NCBI GenBank assembly: GCA_013139625.1
Contig: WTAK01000327.1
Span: 1 to 5,814, forward strand
Length of the DNA: 5,814 nt
Direction: 5' to 3'
Origin: Candidatus Delongbacteria bacterium
GTDB taxonomy: Bacteria; UBA4055
Positions 1 through 4,946 of this stretch are shown piece by piece. A program made the translations under genes and the position numbers. The notes beneath the pieces were generated by a model, which worked only from the letters and a program-made list of their open reading frames with translations, did no database searches and was not told where the DNA came from. The first letter of the stretch is position 1, and the number at the start of each line of letters is the position of its first letter.

Positions 1-108
1 TAATATTCCTGTTACAATCGTTATAAATTTCCTTGCTCGCCAAAGAATTGAAATTATTTCAAAAAAGTCTATTTCATTTTTATTTTCTGATTGTATTTGT
101 TCTGTCAT
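1..108 (-). CDS. Wzz-like chain-length determinant protein, N-terminal fragment (runs off left edge)
   Basis: This is an open frame of 36 codons from an ATG at 106-108 to the window edge with no stop. The product starts with a polar stretch (MTEQIQSENKNE), followed by IDFFEIISILWRARKFITIV. The acidic-hydrophobic 'I-D-x-x-E-I-I-x-I-L-W-R' segment leading into a first membrane helix is typical of the cytoplasmic N-terminus of Wzz/polysaccharide co-polymerase proteins. These set O-antigen or capsule chain length at the inner membrane. The start is supported by an AAAGGAA ribosome binding site six bases upstream. Its presence on the same strand, beyond the two accessory genes, shows that the polysaccharide locus continues to the left. 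Only the N-terminus is visible, so the choice between an O-antigen Wzz and a capsule-type co-polymerase is open, and whether a C-terminal kinase domain follows cannot be seen. Confidence 0.72.
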   Translation of the reverse strand, partial: MTEQIQSENKNEIDFFEIISILWRARKFITIVTGIL

Positions 109-114
109 AGTGTG

Positions 115-121
115 TTCCTTT
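115..121 (-). promoter_or_regulatory. Ribosome binding site of the Wzz-like gene
   Basis: On the minus strand AAAGGAA stands six bases before the ATG at 106-108. It is a conventional Shine-Dalgarno site and the main support for calling the short open frame at the left edge a real gene start. The 29-bp purine-rich head found before the two upstream genes is absent here, so this gene appears to keep its own leader. Confidence 0.7.
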
Positions 122-141
122 ATGTTAAACTAGTGGTTAGT

Positions 142-159
142 GGCGTATGGCAATACGCC
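142..159. repeat. Hairpin D, gap between the ATPase and wzz-like genes
   Basis: This is a perfect 7-bp inverted repeat (GGCGTAT / ATACGCC) around a four-base loop GGCA. It lies about ten bases from the neighbouring hairpin at 170-190, so the gap carries two hairpins in tandem. No run of T follows on either strand, so it does not look like a standard intrinsic terminator. It lacks the ACGGAT flank found beside the other elements and may be a decayed relative or an unrelated stem. Confidence 0.6.
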
Positions 160-169
160 CGTACATTAG

Positions 170-202
170 AGACGCGATAAATCGGCGTCTTTACGGATTT
201 GT
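170..202 (-). repeat. Hairpin C with TACGGATTTGT tag
   Basis: Six base pairs AGACGC (170-175) / GCGTCT (185-190) form a stem, which can be lengthened to nine pairs with one bulge. The plus strand then reads TACGGATTTGT at 192-202. The same 11 bases recur exactly at 2648-2658 beside another hairpin with different arms. On the minus strand the order is ACAAATCCGTA followed by the hairpin, starting six bases after the ATPase gene stop. This position suits a 3'-end RNA structure or a REP-like element. No T-run is present. Confidence 0.6.
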
Positions 203-208
203 CCATTA

Positions 209-1597
209 TCAATTGTCTTTTATGATTTTCCAATGCCCTGTTTTATCAGAGCCTTCTCGTTTCAGATAATTTAAGTCCTTAAGCTTACTAATATATCTGG
301 TGACACTTGCTCTGCTTATTCCTAAACTCTTAACGATTTGTTCCTTTGTAATATCAGGATTTTCTATTAACAAGGCTACAAGTTTTTTTAGAGGCTCATT
401 TAGAGGCTCATTTAGAGGCTCATTTGCAGTTGCAGTTGCATTTACAGTTGCATCGATATCCTTTTGTGCCAAATCCTTTTCTGGGGTAGTTTCAATGATA
501 TTTGAATGTAAGATCGTCCAAAATGCATCTGAAAAATCAAATTCAACTCGATTTCCGTTAGTATTACAGGCATCTATGACACGTTTTATTCCAGTACCTG
601 TCTTTTCCATATACTCAGTTCTTGCCAAAAGATCAGCCATCAACCTGTTCCTCGCCTCACTCCTTTTTCCGAACTGCTCTTTAGGGAATAGCAATTCACC
701 CTTATTGTTTATTACTATGCTGCTTTTATTCTTTTCTATAGCAATCATATCGCCAAGAAAATAATCGAAATGTATAACTGCGTTAACAATTGTTTCACGG
801 TAAGCGTCGGTTGGATATTCAGGATATTCATCTCTTGGAAGATCTTTTATTTCATAACGAACAGGGACACGGTCTTTAATGTACTCTATCGCATGTTCTA
901 TATTTCCCATTATACCTTTGTCGAAAACTTTTTTATCAAGAATATTCACTCTGTCGTCACCGTAAAAATGAACGCATCTTATTTGTGAACTTATTATATA
1001 CATTGATGGTTCTTTTGCAAAATATAGCACACCAGCATTTGTAAATCCGTTATCAGTTAGAACTTTTAAATTCCTAAGCATCTCGTCTCTTTCAAGTTTG
1101 TATGAAATACCTGCAAGTTTTAAATAGTATTTAAATTTATCCTCATCAAAATCATTCCATTTGAAGTTGGTGCAGATCTGTTCATCGAATCGTACTTTTC
1201 CTGATTTAATCGCAAGTTCTAATATTTCATTTCTAGTCATCTTTTGAGAATTCGCACCCATTCTCATGAAAAATCCTGATGAACAAGAGTAAGGTTTATT
1301 TTTACCTTCTTTAATCTCAACAGCTAAAACATTATCAAGTTCAAATATAGAAATACTTATTGAAGGATCGCAATTTCTGGCAATATCTTGTATCGTAGAT
1401 CTTAATTTATTTGTATGTGAAATCCCTTTAATATCACCATTGTCTGAAATACCCAGATATATCGAACCACCTGAAGCATTAGCAAAAGCGACTATTTCCT
1501 TAGAAAAACTTTTATCTAACGATTCCTTAAATTCGATAAACTGCCCTTCTCCAAATTGAAGGATCATATCTATATTATGTGATTTGATGTTATTCAT
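209..1597 (-). CDS. AlbA_2/Schlafen-type, RecG-related ATPase-like protein with C-terminal winged helix
   Basis: The 462-residue product has the layout of the COG2865 family, annotated as putative transcriptional regulators or RecG-related helicases. Residues about 15-125 form an AlbA_2 (Schlafen-type) nucleic-acid-binding domain, with IEFKES at 21-26, FANASGGSIYLGISD at 38-52 and MRMGANSQKMTRNEI at 111-125. Residues about 255-345 match the family's GHKL-like C-terminal domain, with ExxxNAxxHxDY at 268-279 (HFDY where HRDY is usual) and EKTGTGIKRV at 331-340. A linker with three NEPL repeats (392-403) leads to a winged helix at about 404-458 (helix-turn-helix around ITKEQIVKSLGISRASVTRYI). 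ATG 1597 is the only reasonable start, because upstream codons run into a TAG at 1631-1633; its SD (AAGAG, 13 bases away) is weak. The protein is probably soluble and nucleic-acid binding. The biological role is not known; relatives occur in defence, regulatory and mobile contexts. It lies between a Bro-N gene and a wzz-like gene and has no evident polysaccharide function. Confidence 0.85.
   Translation of the reverse strand: MNNIKSHNIDMILQFGEGQFIEFKESLDKSFSKEIVAFANASGGSIYLGISDNGDIKGISHTNKLRSTIQDIARNCDPSISISIFELDNVLAVEIKEGKNKPYSCSSGFFMRMGANSQKMTRNEILELAIKSGKVRFDEQICTNFKWNDFDEDKFKYYLKLAGISYKLERDEMLRNLKVLTDNGFTNAGVLYFAKEPSMYIISSQIRCVHFYGDDRVNILDKKVFDKGIMGNIEHAIEYIKDRVPVRYEIKDLPRDEYPEYPTDAYRETIVNAVIHFDYFLGDMIAIEKNKSSIVINNKGELLFPKEQFGKRSEARNRLMADLLARTEYMEKTGTGIKRVIDACNTNGNRVEFDFSDAFWTILHSNIIETTPEKDLAQKDIDATVNATATANEPLNEPLNEPLKKLVALLIENPDITKEQIVKSLGISRASVTRYISKLKDLNYLKREGSDKTGHWKIIKDN
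388..423 (-). repeat. Perfect 12-bp tandem repeat (3 copies) inside the ATPase gene
   Basis: The plus-strand unit TTAGAGGCTCAT occurs three times without mismatch at 388-399, 400-411 and 412-423. Read on the coding strand it gives NEPL three times in frame (residues 392-403), directly before the winged-helix domain. Because the unit is a multiple of three, gain or loss of copies would keep the frame and change only the linker length. A second, six-base repetitive stretch follows at 424-453. Confidence 0.93.
424..453 (-). repeat. Imperfect 6-bp repeat encoding an Ala-Thr/Ala-Asn linker
   Basis: On the coding strand five hexamers run GCAACT, GTAAAT, GCAACT, GCAACT, GCAAAT, encoding ATVNATATAN at residues 382-391. 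It abuts the 12-bp repeat, so about 66 bases of low-complexity DNA connect the ATPase-like domain to the helix-turn-helix. The imperfect copies suggest an older slippage tract than the perfect 12-mers. Confidence 0.7.
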
Positions 1598-1616
1598 ATT
1601 ATCTATTTTTCTCTTC

Positions 1617-1645
1617 TCTTCCTTTTCTTCCTATCTTCCTGTGAA
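1617..1645 (-). repeat. 29-bp purine-rich gene-head repeat, copy 2
   Basis: This is identical over 29 bases to 2570-2598. On the minus strand it begins TTCACAGGAAGA and contains AGGAAGA three times at 8- to 9-base spacing, so it looks like a short array of Shine-Dalgarno-like sites. It ends 19 bases before the ATG of the ATPase gene, with a further purine-rich stretch (GAAGAG) between. In this copy the AGGA cores are far from the start codon, so the head may have a purpose other than ribosome binding, or it marks an insertion boundary. Confidence 0.9.
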
Positions 1646-1671
1646 ATATCTTTTATCTTTAAACCATATTA

Positions 1672-1701
1672 GGTCGGAGGTAAACCCCGTCCCTACGGAT
1701 T
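1672..1701 (-). repeat. Imperfect hairpin with TACGGATT tag after the Bro-N gene
   Basis: Bases 1672-1692 form an imperfect stem (GGTCGG...CCGTCC with two mismatches, loop about five bases), followed on the plus strand by TACGGATT at 1694-1701. On the minus strand this is AATCCGTA, then GGGACGGGG, the hairpin loop and its partner arm, starting three bases after the Bro-N gene stop. The position matches that of hairpin C after the ATPase gene. The mismatches suggest decay. No T-run follows. Confidence 0.55.
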
Positions 1702-1704
1702 AAT

Positions 1705-2568
1705 TCAATTATTTTCTGATTCTTCTTCATTATCAATTAAAGCATCTGTTTTTTCAAGTTGTAAATTCTTAGCATTTTTTGAAGTTATAATGCTCTCTCC
1801 TGTTTGTTTTTCAATTTCAACCCTTGCCTGCTTTGCCGCAAATCCACCTTTATTTGCAACTCCTATATTTTCATCAAAGCTCTTAGGTTTTTGTTTCTTA
1901 GATATTTCAGTAGTTGAAGCTTCCGCAAGCATATTCAAGACTAATTCAAGATTTGTCATATTATCTCTCAAATTTTCCTTTTTTAGGTCTTTAAATCTTT
2001 TATATTGTTTTACTGATTTACCAGACCACGCTTTTGTAATCTCATTTGTTAAAATTGCAAATTCTAAACCCTCTTCAACTCCTCTTTCTTTCCATTCATC
2101 GGTCAAATCATTTCTTACTTCGATACTTTTCAAGCGTTGATTGATCCATTTTGCAGAATACCCTTTTTGTAAATAAGTTTTCATCGCTCTTTCGAAAGAA
2201 AGTTCAGGATCTTCAGTTTCTTCAATCCTTTCATAACCTGTTTTTGCCAACCATAATTTAAAAGGCTCTGCTTTAGGTGATGGGATTGATTGAATTAGTC
2301 TCAAAATAGTTTCTGTATCTGCCACATCAGTCATTCTCATTTTATCATCATGTGCAATCATTTTCAACCGTACGATATTTTCGTACACTTCACTTCCTTC
2401 ATTTTTCAACTTGCTTTTCAAATCACTCCAATACCTTTTTGGTATCGTAGTATCTGTTAATATCTCAATTATATCAACGACAGAAAAAAACCAAAGTTCT
2501 TTTTCTTCGTCCCAATGACGACGAACCTGCTTTTGATTAAACAATATTAAAGAATCTGATTTTTTCAT
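1705..2568 (-). CDS. Bro-N / DinD-like (phage antirepressor-type) protein
   Basis: The 287-residue product has an N-terminal Bro-N-like region (about 9-110): an IxLFxxKxVRxxWDEEKELWFFSVVDIIEILTD-type opening, then RYWSDLKSKLK and, at its end, LRLIQSIPSPKAEPFKLWLA. The C-terminal half (about 115-270) resembles the DNA-damage-inducible DinD/'phage antirepressor' family: GYSAKWINQRLKSIEVRNDLTDEW, FAILTNEITKAWSGKSVKQYK, KKENLRDNMTNLELVLNMLAEASTTEISK and a final GGFAAKQARVEIEKQTG. The tail (271-287) is acidic and probably disordered. Length fits stand-alone chromosomal family members. Bro-N domains bind DNA in phage and virus proteins, and E. coli DinD inhibits RecA in vitro; the function of this copy is not known. 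The ATG at 2566-2568 follows AGGA by four bases, within the 29-bp repeat. It lies downstream of capG on the same strand, outside any visible prophage. Confidence 0.85.
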   Translation of the reverse strand: MKKSDSLILFNQKQVRRHWDEEKELWFFSVVDIIEILTDTTIPKRYWSDLKSKLKNEGSEVYENIVRLKMIAHDDKMRMTDVADTETILRLIQSIPSPKAEPFKLWLAKTGYERIEETEDPELSFERAMKTYLQKGYSAKWINQRLKSIEVRNDLTDEWKERGVEEGLEFAILTNEITKAWSGKSVKQYKRFKDLKKENLRDNMTNLELVLNMLAEASTTEISKKQKPKSFDENIGVANKGGFAAKQARVEIEKQTGESIITSKNAKNLQLEKTDALIDNEEESENN

Positions 2569-2569
2569 A

Positions 2570-2598
2570 TCTTCCTTTTCTTCCTATCTTCCTGTGAA
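2570..2598 (-). repeat. 29-bp purine-rich gene-head repeat, copy 1
   Basis: This is identical over 29 bases to 1617-1645. It ends one base before the ATG of the Bro-N gene, so its last AGGAAGA (2570-2576) serves as the ribosome binding site with a short four-base spacer after AGGA. The two earlier AGGAAGA units lie 8-9 bases apart further upstream. The genes behind the two copies are unrelated in sequence, so the repeat is a property of the gene heads and does not come from duplication of the genes. Confidence 0.92.
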
Positions 2599-2624
2599 CA
2601 ATCTTGCTGTTTTAATCGTTTCCG

Positions 2625-2658
2625 GGAAGGCATGGGAACCTTCCTCCTACGGATTTGT
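2625..2658 (-). repeat. Hairpin B with TACGGATTTGT tag
   Basis: GGAAGG (2625-2630) pairs with CCTTCC (2639-2644) around an eight-base loop. The plus strand then has TACGGATTTGT at 2648-2658, identical to 192-202. On the minus strand it reads ACAAATCCGTA followed by the hairpin, the same order and orientation as the elements at 170-202 and 1672-1701, although the stem arms differ in sequence. It sits between capG and the Bro-N gene, upstream of the 29-bp repeat. Confidence 0.6.
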
Positions 2659-2665
2659 TTGGTTT

Positions 2666-2696
2666 ATCCGTTTTAGGAACGCATACCTGCGTTCCC
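2666..2696 (+). repeat. Hairpin A with ATCCGT tag, inverted relative to hairpin B and abutting the capG stop
   Basis: GGAACGCA (2676-2683) and TGCGTTCC (2688-2695) form a perfect 8-bp stem with a four-base loop TACC. ATCCGT at 2666-2671 is on the plus strand, so this copy faces hairpin B, and the two tags ACGGAT (2649-2654) and ATCCGT (2666-2671) are themselves inverted repeats. The distal edge of the stem touches the capG stop codon at 2696-2698. On the minus strand the stem is followed by TAAAAC and not a T-run, so standard Rho-independent termination is unlikely, though RNA 3'-end protection is possible. Confidence 0.65.
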
Positions 2697-3829
2697 TACT
2701 CGCTCCAAACAACTCTTTTTATATAATCCGTATAACTCAATATGATCCTCAAGACTTTATCCGACACATTCGGTAAAGAATAATCAAAGACCTGCAATAA
2801 TGGTCCATCTTCACCTCTTCCCTGTGTTTCAAGAACTGTTAAAGCTTGAAGTATCCGCTCTGTATTCATACCAACCATCATAACAGAACCCTCTTCCATA
2901 GCCTCAGGTCTCTCATGAGCATCTCTAATATTAAGAGCAGGAAAATTCATAATTGAAGATTCCTCTGAAATAGTCCCTGAGTCAGAAAGAACAGCTTTAG
3001 CATTCATCTGTAAGTGAACATAATCCGTAAACCCAAGTGGTTTATGAACTATTATAAGCGGATCAAGTTTTATCTTATCTTTCTCAATCCTATTACGTGT
3101 TCTTGGATGAGTTGAAATAAATATCGGCATTTTATATGTTTTAGCAATTTTATTGAGAGCATTGAACAGACCTTTGAAATTCTTATCTGAACTAATATTC
3201 TCTTCCCTATGAGCTGACACAACGAAATACTTATCTTGCTTTAATTTTAACTCTTTTAAGATATTAGAACTTAGGATTTTCTCCTCATTGGCAGTAATGA
3301 CTTCAAACATAGGACTACCGGTCTTTATCACTCTATCCGAAGCAATACCTTCTTTAAGCAAATATTCCCTTGAAATATCACTATAAGGCATATTTATATC
3401 AGAAATATGATCAACTATCTTTCTATTAGTCTCTTCAGGAACTCTTTGATCATAACTCCTGTTGCCTGCTTCCATGTGAAAGATAGGTATATGTCTTTTC
3501 TTTGCAGGAATAGCACAAAGACATGAATTCGTATCGCCGAGTACAAGAAAAGCTTCTGGTTTTACATTTTCCAGCACTTTATCTATTTCTATAATGATAT
3601 TACCGATAGTCTCTGAAGCATTACCTTTTGCAGCATTAAGGAAATGATCAGGTTTTTTCAAGCCAAGATCTTTAAAGAACACTTCATTAAGTTCATAATC
3701 ATAATTCTGTCCGGTATGAACAAGAATATGTTCGATAGCTTTAGATGAATCTAATTTTTTCAGAACTTCTGAAAGTCTGATGATCTCAGGTCTTGTTCCT
3801 ACTACTGTCAATACTTTAAGTTTTTTCAT
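2696..3829 (-). CDS. capG: UDP-N-acetyl-L-fucosamine synthase (UDP-sugar C2 epimerase, CapG/FnlC/WbjD type)
   Basis: The 377-residue cytoplasmic protein belongs to the WecB-like UDP-GlcNAc 2-epimerase family. It carries out the last step here, C2 epimerisation of UDP-2-acetamido-2,6-dideoxy-L-talose to UDP-L-FucNAc. Visible motifs are GTRPEIIRL (11-19), LGDTNS (97-102), FHMEAG (117-122), PEETNRKI (131-138), SAHREEN (205-211) and DSGTISEE (283-290). The acidic residues near 99, 120 and 132-133 and His207 correspond to the expected active-site positions. The C-terminus ILSYTDYIKRVVW is typical of the CapG subgroup, which separates it from generic WecB. The ATG at 3827-3829 starts one base after the capF stop. 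The ORF ends WSE-TAG exactly at hairpin A, so the last one or few residues may come from inserted DNA; length is otherwise normal. Third gene of the capE-capF-capG unit. Confidence 0.93.
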   Translation of the reverse strand: MKKLKVLTVVGTRPEIIRLSEVLKKLDSSKAIEHILVHTGQNYDYELNEVFFKDLGLKKPDHFLNAAKGNASETIGNIIIEIDKVLENVKPEAFLVLGDTNSCLCAIPAKKRHIPIFHMEAGNRSYDQRVPEETNRKIVDHISDINMPYSDISREYLLKEGIASDRVIKTGSPMFEVITANEEKILSSNILKELKLKQDKYFVVSAHREENISSDKNFKGLFNALNKIAKTYKMPIFISTHPRTRNRIEKDKIKLDPLIIVHKPLGFTDYVHLQMNAKAVLSDSGTISEESSIMNFPALNIRDAHERPEAMEEGSVMMVGMNTERILQALTVLETQGRGEDGPLLQVFDYSLPNVSDKVLRIILSYTDYIKRVVWSE

Positions 3830-3830
3830 T

Positions 3831-4946
3831 TTATACCTCTAAAAAGAATGTATCCGGTTTTTCCGGATCGAATTTTTCATTTGCCCACATAACAGTTACC
3901 ATATCAGCTTCACCAAGATTAGAAATATTATGCGTATAACCCGGTGGAATATCAACCACTTCAAGTTTATCACCTGAAACAAGATATTCAATAATTTCAT
4001 CACTGTTTATATCTCTAAATCTAATAGCTCCCTTTCCTGAAACAACAAGAAATTTTTCTGTTTTAGTATGATGCCAGTGATTGCCTTTTGTAATACCCGG
4101 TTTTGAAATATTTACCGATACCTGACCCTTATTCTCTGTTCTGATAAATTCTGTAAACGAACCTCTATTGTCAACATTCATTTTAAGATCATAAGAGAAT
4201 TTATCCTTTGGAAGATAGCTCAAAAATGTTGAATAAAGCTTCTTTTCAAAGCCATTTTCCATATCAAGAATAATAAGATCGTTCCTGGAATCTTTAATTT
4301 TATTCAAAGTATCTACGATCTCACCCAAAGTCTTAGAGTAAGTAATCGCTATCTCATGGTAATATTTTTCAATATCTACATTTTGACGATCAAGTATGTG
4401 TGTAAATTCATCTATAATATCATCTATATAAACAAGGTTCACAACATTTTCTCTGTTTGAAATAGTGATCGGAATATCATTTGCAATATTATGAGTGAAA
4501 GTAGAAATCCCTGAGTTGTAATTCGGTCTGCACCACTTTCCAAAGACATTTTTCAACCTATAGACATAAACTTTCACTTCGTTTCTCATACCATAGCTGA
4601 CCAAAGCTTCTTCAGCTTGTTTTTTACTTTGACCATAAGGATTATCATAGTCAGCCTGAATTGATGAAGTAAGAACTATAGGTATCTTTTTATCATTACA
4701 TTCGCAAAAATTGATCACTTTTTCCAGTGATCCAAGATTACCTGTTATAAACTCAGAATCTTCTTTCGGTCTATTTATTCCGGCTAGATGAAAGATAATA
4801 TCTGCCGATGCAACATATTCCTTCAAAGTTTCAAGTGAATCTTCTATATCGTAGAGAAATAACTTCTTATCTTTAAGCTCTTTGAAAGAAGCTGTTAAGT
4901 TCTTACCTATGAAACCATTTGCACCTGTAATCAGAATATTTTTCAT
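3831..4946 (-). CDS. capF: Bifunctional UDP-2-acetamido-2,6-dideoxy-L-talose synthase (CapF/FnlB/WbjC type)
   Basis: The 371-residue enzyme acts second in UDP-L-FucNAc synthesis. The C-terminal cupin epimerises C3 of the CapE product, and the N-terminal short-chain dehydrogenase/reductase domain then reduces C4 with NADPH. The SDR half (about 1-240) has the GANGFIG nucleotide-binding loop (8-14), HLAGINRP (53-60), TSSIQ (93-97) and catalytic YGQSK (Tyr104, Lys108). GKWCRPNYNS (136-145) is a CapF hallmark. The cupin half (about 245-371) has GNHWHHTKTEKF with His290, His292 and Glu297, and His339 in PPGYTHN; these are the likely metal ligands. The end, FDPEKPDTFFLEV, is nearly that of S. aureus CapF (369 residues). 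The ATG at 4944-4946 is chosen because it overlaps the capE stop as ATGA; a TTG three codons upstream is less likely. The overlap suggests translational coupling. Confidence 0.95.
   Translation of the reverse strand: MKNILITGANGFIGKNLTASFKELKDKKLFLYDIEDSLETLKEYVASADIIFHLAGINRPKEDSEFITGNLGSLEKVINFCECNDKKIPIVLTSSIQADYDNPYGQSKKQAEEALVSYGMRNEVKVYVYRLKNVFGKWCRPNYNSGISTFTHNIANDIPITISNRENVVNLVYIDDIIDEFTHILDRQNVDIEKYYHEIAITYSKTLGEIVDTLNKIKDSRNDLIILDMENGFEKKLYSTFLSYLPKDKFSYDLKMNVDNRGSFTEFIRTENKGQVSVNISKPGITKGNHWHHTKTEKFLVVSGKGAIRFRDINSDEIIEYLVSGDKLEVVDIPPGYTHNISNLGEADMVTVMWANEKFDPEKPDTFFLEV
3836..3840 (-). promoter_or_regulatory. Ribosome binding site of capG inside the capF 3' end
   Basis: AGAGG overlaps the last Leu-Glu-Val codons of capF and lies six bases before the capG ATG. 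With only one base between the capF stop (3831-3833) and that ATG, the two genes must share a transcript, and the same ribosomes may re-initiate. Confidence 0.7.
4943..4946 (-). promoter_or_regulatory. ATGA stop/start overlap coupling capE to capF
   Basis: The TGA stop of capE (4943-4945) and the ATG of capF (4944-4946) share bases in ATGA. Upstream, AAAGG lies ten bases before the ATG within the capE end, a moderate Shine-Dalgarno site. This overlap sets the capF start and implies translational coupling between two consecutive pathway enzymes. Confidence 0.8.

Noticed and set aside
109..208. Integron attC site suggested by variable palindromes and a GTTAAAC box at 124-130
   Set aside because: No matching RYYYAAC/GTTRRRY partner box frames the hairpins, the other two gaps lack such boxes, and no integrase is visible.
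300..764. Open frame on the plus strand opposite the ATPase gene
   Set aside because: It is a mirror of the well-supported minus-strand gene, with repeated RGSF from the 12-bp repeat, no domain-like pattern and no convincing ribosome site.
770..988. Short plus-strand open frame opposite the ATPase gene
   Set aside because: It is antisense to conserved ATPase-domain codons, and its Phe/Ile/Val/Asn-rich composition fits a shadow frame.
1790..2140. Plus-strand open frame opposite the Bro-N gene
   Set aside because: It lies wholly within a recognisable family protein on the other strand, and its Ser/Phe-rich product shows no motif.
1617..2598. CRISPR array made of the 29-bp repeats
   Set aside because: There are only two copies, separated by about 920 bases that hold a gene, so there is no repeat-spacer pattern.
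2676..2695. Rho-independent terminator after capG
   Set aside because: The stem is good, but the minus strand continues TAAAAC without a T-run, and the stem touches the stop codon.
2594..2776. Plus-strand open frame of 60 codons across the capG 3' end and the hairpins
   Set aside because: It spans two hairpins and the capG end, has no ribosome site and has no recognisable product.
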